DNA of 13,180 nt from SVMC01 sp045601345 (lineage in GTDB: Bacteria; Bacillota; Clostridia; Oscillospirales; Oscillospiraceae): assembly GCA_045601345.1 (NCBI GenBank), contig JAZRZL010000027.1:1-13180 (forward strand). Reading direction: 5' to 3'. Below, piece by piece: positions 1 to 7,057 of this stretch. Below the pieces are notes generated by a model that saw only the letters and a list, made by a program, of their open reading frames with translations, was not told the DNA's origin and did no database searches. Positions within the stretch are counted from its first letter, which is position 1. Each line of letters begins with the position of its first letter. The position numbers and the translations under genes were made by a program.

Positions 1-108
1 AACAGATACCAGTCCTATAAACACAATATCTACCAGCTTATGCCGCAAATTCCCCCACTGTCTGCGCGGATCCTCCAAATCTTTCAGCCGTTCTATGATA
101 TGTTTCAT
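1..108 (-). CDS. ISAs1-family transposase, N-terminal part (cut by window edge)
   Basis: Reading the minus strand from an ATG at 106-108 gives 36 residues that run off the window, beginning MKHIIERLKDLEDPRRQWG and continuing with NLRHKLVDIVFIGLVSV. The DPRR-x3-N-x-RHKLVDI pattern followed by a short hydrophobic stretch is the typical start of ISAs1-type transposases (the DDE_Tnp_1-associated N-terminal domain); the DDE catalytic part would lie beyond the window. A ribosome binding site reading AAGGAAGGTGAG (minus strand, about 115-126) precedes the ATG, and a promoter-like pair lies further upstream. An intact start, RBS and promoter suggest the element may be functional, but completeness cannot be judged. 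The IS terminal inverted repeat should lie between about 140 and 240; I could not define it. Confidence 0.75.
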   Translation of the reverse strand, partial: MKHIIERLKDLEDPRRQWGNLRHKLVDIVFIGLVSV

Positions 109-132
109 GTCAACTCACCTTCCTTGGTTAAC

Positions 133-161
133 ATAATACCATATTGGGCGCAAAAAGTAAA
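133..161 (-). promoter_or_regulatory. Putative sigma-A promoter of the transposase gene
   Basis: On the minus strand TTTACT (156-161) and TATTAT (133-138) are separated by 17 bases, with a TGG just before the -10 that makes an extended -10 element. It sits directly upstream of the transposase RBS and start. Called from motif match and position only. Confidence 0.45.
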
Positions 162-192
162 TGCTGTCGCCGTGTCTTCTGTGTCTTCATGC

Positions 193-221
193 TTGTTTTT
201 TTTCGAGTTTCTTGTTACAAT
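193..221 (+). promoter_or_regulatory. Putative sigma-A promoter of the rimM operon
   Basis: TTGTTT (193-198) and TACAAT (216-221) are separated by exactly 17 bases. This places a start of transcription near 228, about 25 bases before the rimM start codon and just ahead of its GGAGG ribosome binding site. The promoter lies in the gap between the IS transposase and rimM, so it may belong to the host gene or be partly supplied by the IS end. Confidence 0.55.
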
Positions 222-253
222 ATAAATTGATTTATTATGTTTTGGAGGTTCCT

Positions 254-748
254 ATGGAACAGCTGCTTGAAACCGGTGAGATCGTTGCCACCCACGGGAT
301 TCATGGGGAGATCAAGCTGATGCCTTGGGCGGATGCGCCGGAATTTATTCTCGGCTTTGACCGTCTCTGGCTCAATGACCGCTTCTATGCTGTGGAGCGC
401 AGCCGTGTGCAGAAAACCTGTGTGCTTGTCAAGCTTAGGGGCGTGGACACGGTAGAGGATGCTGCAAGGCTTGTGCATCAGGTTGTCAGCATTGACCGCG
501 AGGATGTGGCGCTGGAGGAGGGCGTTCACTTTATCGCTGACCTCATTGGGCTTCAGGTTTTCTCCGACGGTGTCAAAATCGGTGTCATTAAAGATGTCTT
601 GTCTATGCCGGGTAACGATGTGTATGTCGTGCGGGGTAAATATGAATATATGATTCCCGTGGTGCGGGAATTTGTCGAGGAGCCGGATTTTGAAGCGGGG
701 CGGGTGGATGTTCATCTGATCGAAGGGATGCGGACGGATGCGAATTGA
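254..748 (+). CDS. rimM: Ribosome maturation factor RimM
   Basis: The 164-residue product matches RimM in length and layout. The N-terminal RimM beta-barrel starts with LETGEIVATHGIHGEIKL (residues 5-22). The C-terminal PRC-barrel-like half carries the family hallmark PGNDVYVVRG and ends with MIPVVREFVEEPDF...VHLIEGM. RimM binds ribosomal protein S19 and helps assemble the head of the 30S subunit. The ATG at 254 is chosen because TTTGGAGG lies 6-12 bases upstream and the conserved N-terminus starts there; the frame stays open further upstream, but that part is not RimM-like. The gene overlaps trmD by 11 bases, the usual rimM-trmD pairing. The rpsP and KH-domain genes that often precede it are absent; an IS lies there instead. 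Confidence 0.95.
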   Translation: MEQLLETGEIVATHGIHGEIKLMPWADAPEFILGFDRLWLNDRFYAVERSRVQKTCVLVKLRGVDTVEDAARLVHQVVSIDREDVALEEGVHFIADLIGLQVFSDGVKIGVIKDVLSMPGNDVYVVRGKYEYMIPVVREFVEEPDFEAGRVDVHLIEGMRTDAN

Positions 749-1523
749 TATTATGACCTTATTCCCCGATACGGTCGGGGATATGATGAACGAGTCCATT
801 TTGGGTCGCGCACAGGAGCGCGACATCATCCGCATTGAGGCACACCAGATTCGGGATTATACTGCCAACCGACAAAATCAGGTGGATGATTATCCCTATG
901 GTGGTGGCCACGGTGCCATCATGCAGGCCGACCCCCTCTATCGCTGCTGGCAGGCCATCTGTGATGAGGTCGGTGCCCCGGTACACACCATCTATATGTC
1001 CCCCTGCGGTAGGGTTTTCACGCAGGACAAGGCCAAGCAGCTTCTAAGAGACTATGAGAATATCATTCTGGTCTGCGGCCACTATGAGGGCATTGACCAG
1101 CGATTTATTGATGAATGTGTCGATGAGGAAATTTCCATCGGTGACTATGTGCTCACCGGCGGGGAGCTTCCTGCCATGGTGGTGGCGGACTGCATCTGCC
1201 GCATGGTGCCGGGGGTGCTGTCCGATGCGAGCTGCTTTGAGGATGAGAGCCACTGGGCAGGCCTTTTGGAGTATCCCCAGTATTCGCGCCCCGCGCAGTG
1301 GCATGGGCTGGATACTCCGGCGGTGCTGCTTTCCGGCGACCACGGCAAGGTAGACCGCTGGCGTAGGAAGCAATCCATCCTGCGCACCTTCCATCGCCGC
1401 CCCGATCTGTTTGAATCTGTTGTCCTGCCGTCCAAGACGAGGGCAGAGAAAAAATTTATTGCTGAGCTGGAGGATGAGGATCATGCATTCCGAGATCGAA
1501 ACCTTAAAAAAATGGGTAAATGA
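738..1523 (+). CDS. trmD: tRNA (guanine37-N1)-methyltransferase TrmD
   Basis: TrmD transfers a methyl group from S-adenosylmethionine to N1 of G37 next to the tRNA anticodon, preventing +1 frameshifting. The 261-residue product begins MRIDIMTLFPD and carries the SPOUT trefoil-knot motifs YMSPCGRVFTQ (86-96), LVCGHYEGIDQR (111-122) and SIGDYVLTGGE (133-143). It continues with LEYPQYSRPAQW and the C-terminal LLSGDHGKVDRWRRKQS. The catalytic Asp of the E. coli enzyme (D169, in a DS-x3-GLL context) appears to align with Glu170 here (ESHWAGLL). I recall the same ESH variant in other clostridial TrmDs, so it need not mean loss of activity. The start codon overlaps the end of rimM, with GAAGGG upstream. 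The protein is slightly longer than usual, and its 3' end overlaps the sirtuin gene. Confidence 0.95.
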   Translation: MRIDIMTLFPDTVGDMMNESILGRAQERDIIRIEAHQIRDYTANRQNQVDDYPYGGGHGAIMQADPLYRCWQAICDEVGAPVHTIYMSPCGRVFTQDKAKQLLRDYENIILVCGHYEGIDQRFIDECVDEEISIGDYVLTGGELPAMVVADCICRMVPGVLSDASCFEDESHWAGLLEYPQYSRPAQWHGLDTPAVLLSGDHGKVDRWRRKQSILRTFHRRPDLFESVVLPSKTRAEKKFIAELEDEDHAFRDRNLKKMGK

Positions 1524-2199
1524 GGCAAGCCGCATTGTCTTCTTCGGCGGTGCGGGTGTTTCCACCGAATCTGGCATCCCGGATTTCCGCAGTGTGGACG
1601 GACTTTACAATCAGAAATTTGAATATCCCCCGGAAACGATTATTTCTCACAGCTTTTATGAGAAAAAACCCGACTATTTTTTCCGCTTCTACCGGGAAAA
1701 AATGCTGCCTCTCGGCTTCGAGCCGAACATTACCCACAAGGTGCTTGCCCGCTGGGAGCAGGAAGGAAGACTTTCGGCAGTCGTCACGCAGAATATTGAC
1801 GGTCTGCACCAGAAGGCAGGCAGCAAGTGCGTCTATGAGCTGCATGGTAGCGTCCTGCGCAATTACTGTGTGCGCTGCGGAAAATTCTATGATGCCGAAT
1901 TTGTCAAAAATGCGGACGGCGTTCCCAAATGCACCTGCGGCGGCGTTGTAAAGCCGGATGTGGTGCTGTATGAGGAATCTCTGGATGAGGATGTGATTCA
2001 GGGTGCGGTGAAAGCCATCTCCAGAGCTGACCTGCTCATTGTCGGCGGCACCAGTCTCACAGTCTATCCCGCTGCCGGATTCCTTAGCTACTATCGCGGC
2101 AGCCGTCTTGTGCTCATCAATCGTGACCCCACCCCCTATGACAGCTATGCAAGCCTGTGCATTCATGACAGCTTGGGCGAGGTCTTCTCGAAGTTATAA
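1483..2199 (+). CDS. NAD-dependent protein deacetylase, sirtuin (Sir2) family
   Basis: The 238-residue product has the complete Sir2 core. It shows the NAD-binding GAGVSTESGIPDFR (23-36), TQNIDGLH (102-109), catalytic His121 in ELHGS, a zinc site of Cys129/Cys132 and Cys150/Cys152, and GGTSLTVYPAAG (188-199). Sirtuins remove acyl groups from lysine using NAD+, releasing nicotinamide and O-acyl-ADP-ribose. The Tyr-x2-Arg pair that marks desuccinylase-type (class III) sirtuins is not seen after the first motif, so deacetylation is more likely. The second zinc pair is C-x-C rather than the commoner C-x2-C. The ATG at 1483 follows GAGGATGAGGA and overlaps trmD by 41 bases; an upstream in-frame ATG at 1411 would add non-conserved sequence. 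Genes of this type are often named cobB or npdA; I leave the symbol blank. Confidence 0.93.
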   Translation: MHSEIETLKKWVNEASRIVFFGGAGVSTESGIPDFRSVDGLYNQKFEYPPETIISHSFYEKKPDYFFRFYREKMLPLGFEPNITHKVLARWEQEGRLSAVVTQNIDGLHQKAGSKCVYELHGSVLRNYCVRCGKFYDAEFVKNADGVPKCTCGGVVKPDVVLYEESLDEDVIQGAVKAISRADLLIVGGTSLTVYPAAGFLSYYRGSRLVLINRDPTPYDSYASLCIHDSLGEVFSKL

Positions 2200-2236
2200 T
2201 GCCAGACCCTCTCCGATGAGGGAAGGAGAATGATGT

Positions 2237-4336
2237 ATGGAAAAAGAACGTATTCCCAATTTATTTGGTAAAAATGTATTTAACGAAGAAGCCATGGAGC
2301 GCTATATCAGCCCTGAGGCAGTGGTAGCATGGCGGGATTGCCTGAAAAACGGCAAAGCGCTTGATCTCAAGCTGGCCAACGCCATTGCCGAGGGCATGAA
2401 AAATTGGGCGCTGGAGCGCGGTGCCACCCACTATACCCATTGGTTCCAGCCGATGACTGGCTATACCGCCGAAAAGCATGACAGCTTTATCACCCCCGCA
2501 GGCCGCGGCAAAATCATGATGGATTTCTCCGGCAAGGGGCTGGTCAGCGGCGAGCCGGATGCTTCGTCCTTCCCCTCCGGCGGCCTTCGTGCTACCTTCG
2601 AAGCCCGGGGCTATACGGCATGGGATCCCACCAGCTTTGCCTTCCTGAAGGATGGCAGCCTGTGCGTGCCCACGGTATTCTGCTCCTATTCCGGCGAATC
2701 TCTGGATCAGAAAACGCCTTTACTTCGCAGTGTGGAGGAGGTCAGCAAGCAGGCGGTGCGGATTCTCCGCCTGTTCGGTGATATGGAAACCCAGCGGGTG
2801 ATCCCGCAGGTCGGCCCGGAGCAGGAATATTTTCTGATTGATAAGAAAACCTTCCTCCAGCGCGAGGATCTGCGCCTTTGCGGCAGAACCCTGTTTGGTG
2901 CCAAGCCCCCCAAGGGACAGGAGCTGGATGACCACTATTTTGGTGTCATCAAGCCCCGCATTGCCGCTTTTATGAAGGAGCTGGACGAGGAGCTTTGGCA
3001 GATGGGCATTCTATCCAAGACCAAGCACAACGAGGCCGCTCCTGCCCAGCATGAAATGGCACCCATCTACTGTGATGTCAATACCGCCAGCGACCATAAC
3101 CAGCTCACCATGGAGATTCTCAAAAAGGTCGCTGACCGCCATGATTTTGTATGCGTTCTACACGAAAAGCCCTTCGCCGGGGTCAATGGCTCCGGCAAGC
3201 ATGATAACTGGTCGCTTGCCACCGACAGCGGTAAGAATCTCTTTGCCCCCGGCAGGACACCCAGCCAGAATGCCCAGTTCCTGCTGTTCCTTGCCGCCTT
3301 TATCAAGGGCGTGGACGATTATCCAGAGCTTCTGCGCTGTACCGTTGCCTGTGCGGGCAACGACCACCGCTTGGGCGGCAATGAAGCGCCTCCGGCCATT
3401 GTGTCCATTTTCGTAGGCGCGGAGTTGGATGCCGTGATGGATGCCATTGTGGGCGGCACGGACAATGACTATATTGATCTGAAGAAAAAGCAGATGCGCA
3501 TTGGCGTGGATATTCTGCCCCATATCCCGCAGGACACCACCGACCGCAACCGCACCTCTCCGCTGGCCTTTACCGGCAATAAATTTGAATTCCGCATGGT
3601 TGGCTCCAGCCAGTCTATTTCTGACTCCAACACCGTGCTCAATACCATTATGGCTGAGGAGCTTTCCCAGTTTGCGCAGGTTCTGGAATCCGGCGAGGAT
3701 TTTCAGGAGAGTCTGCATGAACTGATCCGCAAGACCTTCCGCGAGCACCGCCGCGTGATTTTCAACGGCAATGGCTATGATGCCAGTTGGGTCGAGGAGG
3801 CTGAGCGCCGCGGACTTCCCAATCTCCGCTCTACTGCCGATGCGCTGCCCACCTTCATGCTGCCCAAGAATGTGGAGCTGATGACCAGCCATGGCGTGTT
3901 TACCCGGCAGGAAATGGCGGCGAGAAATGAGATCCAGATGGAGCACTACTGCCATGTCATTCGCATTGAAGCTCTGACCATGATTGATATGGTGCAGCAT
4001 CAGATTCTCAATGCTGCCTCCCGCTATACCGACAAGCTGTGCCAGACCATCCTCCATAAGCAGCAGGCCGTACCCGGCATCAGCTGCCGGGTAGAGCAGG
4101 CACTTGCCGAATCCATTTCCCATCTCAACGATCAGCTTTTGCAGGAGGCCATCGCGCTCAAGAGCGCCGTAGAGCTTGCGCCCACCCAGACCGGGGAGGA
4201 GACCTTGCGTTACTTCCACGATGTGGTATTTGCTCGCATGAACAGCCTTCGCGCTGTGGCTGACCAGCTGGAAACCCTTACGGCCAGTGAATTCTGGCCC
4301 TATCCCACCTATTGCGAGCTGCTGTTCACCAACTGA
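2237..4336 (+). CDS. glnN: Glutamine synthetase type III (GSIII)
   Basis: The 699-residue length is that of GSIII, well above the roughly 450-residue GSI. It makes glutamine from glutamate, ammonia and ATP in the cytoplasm, and GSIII enzymes are dodecameric. Recognisable signatures are THYTHWFQPMTGYTAEKHDSF within 64-84, VGPEQEYFL (192-200) with metal-binding glutamates, and KHNEAAPAQHEMAP (263-276). Further on come NGSGKHDNWSL (317-327) and the nucleotide/phosphate-site RNRTSPLAFTGNKFEFR (437-453). The C-terminal helical region is present, so the gene looks intact. A strong GGAAGGAG (2221-2228) sets the ATG at 2237 rather than the out-of-frame ATGs just before it. A small CCCTC/GAGGG hairpin (2208-2222) touches the first bases of this RBS. 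The gap to the sirtuin gene is 37 bases and to the next gene 14 bases, suggesting cotranscription. Confidence 0.96.
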   Translation: MEKERIPNLFGKNVFNEEAMERYISPEAVVAWRDCLKNGKALDLKLANAIAEGMKNWALERGATHYTHWFQPMTGYTAEKHDSFITPAGRGKIMMDFSGKGLVSGEPDASSFPSGGLRATFEARGYTAWDPTSFAFLKDGSLCVPTVFCSYSGESLDQKTPLLRSVEEVSKQAVRILRLFGDMETQRVIPQVGPEQEYFLIDKKTFLQREDLRLCGRTLFGAKPPKGQELDDHYFGVIKPRIAAFMKELDEELWQMGILSKTKHNEAAPAQHEMAPIYCDVNTASDHNQLTMEILKKVADRHDFVCVLHEKPFAGVNGSGKHDNWSLATDSGKNLFAPGRTPSQNAQFLLFLAAFIKGVDDYPELLRCTVACAGNDHRLGGNEAPPAIVSIFVGAELDAVMDAIVGGTDNDYIDLKKKQMRIGVDILPHIPQDTTDRNRTSPLAFTGNKFEFRMVGSSQSISDSNTVLNTIMAEELSQFAQVLESGEDFQESLHELIRKTFREHRRVIFNGNGYDASWVEEAERRGLPNLRSTADALPTFMLPKNVELMTSHGVFTRQEMAARNEIQMEHYCHVIRIEALTMIDMVQHQILNAASRYTDKLCQTILHKQQAVPGISCRVEQALAESISHLNDQLLQEAIALKSAVELAPTQTGEETLRYFHDVVFARMNSLRAVADQLETLTASEFWPYPTYCELLFTN

Positions 4337-4350
4337 GCTGAGGAATTGCC

Positions 4351-5079
4351 ATGATCGGATTGGGAACCATCATCAATACCGCTGCCATTGTTGTAGGCGG
4401 CGTGTGCGGAAAATTTTTTGGACGCTGGCTGAAGGAGCGCCATCAGGAGACCCTGATGATGACCAGCGGCGTGTGCGTCATGTTCATTGCCATCGCCGGG
4501 GTCATGGAGAAAATGCTCTCCATTGAGAATGGGGCGCTGACCTCCGGACAGACGCTGCTGGTGGTGCTGAGCTTAGCGTTCGGTGCCCTGATCGGGGAAT
4601 CCATTGATATTGAAAGCCTGTTTGAGCGCTTCGGCGAATGGCTCAAGCAGAAGACCGGCAGTGCTGGGGATCGGGGCTTTGTGAATGCCTTTGTCACGGC
4701 CTCCCTGACCGTGAGCATCGGCGCGATGGCCATTGTCGGCTCAATTCAGGATGGTATTTTTGCCGATCCTTCGATTTTGGTCACCAAGGCGATTCTGGAC
4801 TTTATCATCGTCATGGTAATGACCTGCTCCATGGGCAAGGGCTGTGCCTTTTCTGCCATCCCTGTGCTGGTGCTGGAGGGCAGCATGACCCTGCTGGCGC
4901 GCCTCATTCGGCCAATCATGACCGAGGCGGCGCTGGATAATCTCTCCCTTGTCGGTTCCATCCTGATTTTCTGCGTGGGCATGAATCTGGTATTCGGCAA
5001 AAAAATCCGGGTAGCCAATCTGCTCCCGGCACTGCTTCTAACCGTGGCCGCCGCCTTCCTGCCGGTGACCCTTCCATAA
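4351..5079 (+). CDS. DUF554 family integral membrane protein
   Basis: The 242-residue product starts MIGLGTIINTAAIVVGGVCG, the typical opening of DUF554 proteins (the YqgA/YdfK type), whose function is not established. Hydrophobic segments lie roughly at residues 4-23, 36-55, 66-83, 112-133, 141-160, 165-184, 197-215 and 221-240. They are rich in small residues and interrupted by the conserved-looking GALIGE and GSIQDG turns, so this is a polytopic inner-membrane protein. The start follows GAGGA with 6-base spacing. It lies 14 bases after glnN and 11 bases before the RNA methyltransferase gene, so it is probably cotranscribed with them. A transport role linked to nitrogen metabolism would be only a guess from context. 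Confidence 0.88.
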   Translation: MIGLGTIINTAAIVVGGVCGKFFGRWLKERHQETLMMTSGVCVMFIAIAGVMEKMLSIENGALTSGQTLLVVLSLAFGALIGESIDIESLFERFGEWLKQKTGSAGDRGFVNAFVTASLTVSIGAMAIVGSIQDGIFADPSILVTKAILDFIIVMVMTCSMGKGCAFSAIPVLVLEGSMTLLARLIRPIMTEAALDNLSLVGSILIFCVGMNLVFGKKIRVANLLPALLLTVAAAFLPVTLP

Positions 5080-5090
5080 AGAGGATGCTT

Positions 5091-5891
5091 ATGATACCTG
5101 TTGAAATTAACGATCTCCACGCCCCGGAGCTGGAGCTGTTTACCCGGCTGACCGAAGCGCAGCTTCGCAACCGTCTGGAGCCGGAAAAGGGCGTATTTAT
5201 TGCAGAAAGCCCCAAGGTGATCGGGACGGCTTTGGATGCCGGCTGTCAGCCGATTGCCCTTCTTATGGAGAAGCGGCATTTGGAGGGGCAGGGGAAGGCA
5301 CTGATGGAGCGCTGCCCGGAGGCGAAGGTTTATACCGGCGAACGTGAAATTCTGGAGCAGCTTACCGGCTATGCACTGACCCGCGGCATTCTCTGCGCCA
5401 TGCACCGCCCGAAGCCCTATAGCCCGGAGGCGCTTTGCCAAAATACCCGGCGAATCGCAGTTTTGGAGGGAGTTGTGGATGCTACCAACATCGGCGCGAT
5501 TTTCCGCTCTGCCGCTGCGCTGGGCATGGAGGGTGTGCTGCTCACCAAAACCTGCTGTGACCCCCTGAACCGCCGTGCGGTGCGGGTCAGCATGGGCACG
5601 GTGTTCCAGATTCCGTGGGGCTGGCTGGAGGATGTGTCGTGCCTCCGCGCTCTTGGCTTCCAAACCGCCGCTATGGCACTGTGCAGCGATTCCATCTCCC
5701 TGCGCGACCCGGTCTTGCAGCAGGTCGAAAAGCTGGCCATCGTCCTCGGTGCCGAAGGAGACGGCCTTGCCCAAAGCACCATCACCCACTGCGATTACAC
5801 CGTCCGCATCCCCATGCGCCACGGTGTCGATTCCCTCAACGTCGCCGCCGCCTCCGCTGTCGCCTTCTGGCAGTTGGGCTTAGAAATATGA
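5091..5891 (+). CDS. TrmH/SpoU-family RNA 2'-O-methyltransferase
   Basis: The 266-residue product has an N-terminal substrate-binding region (LEPEKGVFIAESPKVI, residues 29-44) followed by a SPOUT catalytic domain. The three SpoU motifs are clear: NIGAIFRSAAALGMEGVLL (133-151, with the catalytic-type Asn and Arg), LAIVLGAEGDGL (215-226) and IPMRHGVDSLNVAAASAVAF (240-259). Such enzymes 2'-O-methylate ribose in tRNA or rRNA using S-adenosylmethionine; the target cannot be read from sequence. I choose the ATG at 5091 because GAGG (5081-5084) is then 6 bases away; an ATG at 5085 would directly abut the RBS and adds two residues. The gene follows DUF554 by 11 bases and precedes the XRE regulator by 15. 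Confidence 0.9.
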   Translation: MIPVEINDLHAPELELFTRLTEAQLRNRLEPEKGVFIAESPKVIGTALDAGCQPIALLMEKRHLEGQGKALMERCPEAKVYTGEREILEQLTGYALTRGILCAMHRPKPYSPEALCQNTRRIAVLEGVVDATNIGAIFRSAAALGMEGVLLTKTCCDPLNRRAVRVSMGTVFQIPWGWLEDVSCLRALGFQTAAMALCSDSISLRDPVLQQVEKLAIVLGAEGDGLAQSTITHCDYTVRIPMRHGVDSLNVAAASAVAFWQLGLEI

Positions 5892-5906
5892 CAGGAAACA
5901 GTAATA

Positions 5907-6188
5907 ATGAACATAGGAGAAGCTGTAAAGGAACGAATGATTGAGCTTTGCCGTGAACGTGATTTATCCATCAACAAGCTCAGCAACATGAGCGGCGTGA
6001 CGCAATCCACGGTAAATAACATCGTCAGTGGACGCAACAACAGTACCACAATCTCTACGATCAAGAAGCTGTGCGATGGCCTCGGAATCACGATAGAGGA
6101 TTTCTTCCACTCGGATTTATTCCGCGAATTGGAACAGGAACTCAAACAAAAACAGAACAGGGGGCAGCACTGTGTCTTTCGGACATAG
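5907..6188 (+). CDS. Small XRE-family HTH regulator
   Basis: The 93-residue product is a single Cro/C1-type helix-turn-helix domain (about residues 4-67). The recognition region is SINKLSNMSGVTQSTVNNIV (21-40), followed by the ITIEDFF motif common in compact clostridial XRE proteins, then a short charged tail. It probably binds DNA as a dimer; its target is unknown. It lies 15 bases after the methyltransferase gene in the same direction, so it may be cotranscribed, although its RBS (AGGAAAC) is only moderate. Its last codons and stop are inside the stem of the downstream terminator, so the C-terminal tail is shaped partly by RNA structure. It is related in layout to the XRE protein at 10507-10746 (shared SGV-x2-ST core and FF-x-S-x-LF end). 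Confidence 0.85.
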   Translation: MNIGEAVKERMIELCRERDLSINKLSNMSGVTQSTVNNIVSGRNNSTTISTIKKLCDGLGITIEDFFHSDLFRELEQELKQKQNRGQHCVFRT

Positions 6189-6205
6189 CGCTGCCCCTTG
6201 TTTTG
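6159..6205 (+). terminator. Rho-independent terminator of the rimM-to-XRE operon
   Basis: GGGGGCAGC pairs with GCTGCCCC. After one A/C mismatch the stem continues with CTGTGTC pairing to GACATAG (one G-U pair), around a TTTC loop, and it is followed by TTGTTTT. The stop codon of the XRE gene lies within the stem. This is the only good terminator after rimM on the plus strand, supporting one long transcription unit. Confidence 0.85.
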
Positions 6206-6226
6206 CCATTGCTTTAAAATTCTCTC

Positions 6227-6255
6227 TTGACATTATTTGAAAACAATGGTAATCT
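6227..6255 (+). promoter_or_regulatory. Sigma-A-like promoter of the coiled-coil membrane protein gene
   Basis: A perfect -35 box TTGACA (6227-6232) is followed after 17 bases by TAATCT (6250-6255). Transcription would begin near 6262, leaving an AT-rich untranslated leader of about 110 bases before the ATG at 6371. I see no recognised riboswitch in that leader. Confidence 0.6.
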
Positions 6256-6370
6256 TATCGCGTAATCATCAGAAATAAGGAAATAATAGAACCTCAAACA
6301 ATCTTGCGGCTAATCAAAAATACTTCTGAAAAATCACGCTTTTGTTATTACACATAGAAAGGATGAAATT

Positions 6371-6964
6371 ATGCACCCAAACTACTTATTATTTGAAACT
6401 CTCGAAGGTCTAAAAATTATTATATCTTTAATTATTGTGATCCTGCGGGCTGTCGCATTAGGCTGCGCAACCGATTTTATTTCAGAGAAAAAAGGCCATT
6501 ATCCAAATCGGTTCTGGCTTGGCTTTTTCTTCGGGTACATCGGATTAATCATTGCCTTTTGCGAGTCGGATGTCTCAGATCAAAATATGAGAAAGAGTAT
6601 CTTACGTGAATTTGACCGTGAAAAGGCAGAAAAAGCGAGAATCGAAAACCAAAAAGTCGCAGAGGAACTTGCACAAACCCGCAAAGAAGAGCTTGAAAAA
6701 ACAATTGAATCCATAGGCTCAATCAATGCTGTCGTCTCTGAATTTCTTCAGGAAGCCTCTTCCTGCGATAGATATGCAGAAATACTGGCGGGTTGGAGAA
6801 AATATAACCTTGACGAATATGCTGATTACAATGAAATTACAAAAGAACTGGAAAATCTGGCAGAAACCGAAAAATTTTACGGTTCATTAAAAGAAGAAGT
6901 TAAGAATTATATTTCAAAACTTGCATCAAAATTTAAGGCAGAAACGGAGGCCTCTCTGCCTTGA
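6371..6964 (+). CDS. Hypothetical two-TM coiled-coil protein
   Basis: Function not recognised. The 197-residue product has a hydrophobic helix at about 14-34, a second at about 48-64 (FWLGFFFGYIGLIIAFC) and then a long hydrophilic tail. Residues about 76-115 are rich in Glu, Lys, Arg and Ala with heptad-like spacing (a likely coiled coil), and a further helical charged region covers 140-190. With both helices near the N-terminus, the tail is probably cytoplasmic. AGAAAGGATG upstream gives a good RBS. The gene has its own promoter, follows a terminator, and is visibly AT-richer than the flanking operon, with AAA/GAA/ATT-rich codons, which suggests acquisition by transfer. It could be a phage- or defence-related membrane sensor, but nothing in the sequence proves that. 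Confidence 0.75.
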   Translation: MHPNYLLFETLEGLKIIISLIIVILRAVALGCATDFISEKKGHYPNRFWLGFFFGYIGLIIAFCESDVSDQNMRKSILREFDREKAEKARIENQKVAEELAQTRKEELEKTIESIGSINAVVSEFLQEASSCDRYAEILAGWRKYNLDEYADYNEITKELENLAETEKFYGSLKEEVKNYISKLASKFKAETEASLP

Positions 6965-7057
6965 CTCTGTAGCGGCATTTGTGAAATAATCAAGAAAGTT
7001 TGTAGAAAGTGGGAAATAAGGACAGAGTGTACTCCCCCTGTTCTTCATGTTTTTGCA

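Noticed and set aside
215..835. 206-codon minus-strand open frame opposite rimM
   Set aside because: Antisense shadow of rimM; no conserved features.
2200..2236. Hairpin CCCTC/GAGGG before glnN as a terminator or riboswitch
   Set aside because: Only 5 bp, with no T-run; it may slightly mask the ribosome binding site but is too small to call as a regulatory element.
3158..4219. 353-codon open frame on the minus strand inside glnN
   Set aside because: It lies wholly opposite a clear GSIII gene, encodes no recognisable domain and results from GC-rich codon use of the sense strand.
4746..5822. 358-codon open frame on the minus strand across DUF554 and the TrmH-family gene
   Set aside because: Both sense genes have full family motifs and good ribosome binding sites; the antisense product is rich in His/Gln/Gly without any motif.
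6262..6370. Possible riboswitch in the leader of the coiled-coil protein gene
   Set aside because: The leader is long but AT-rich, without stable stems or any aptamer consensus I recognise.
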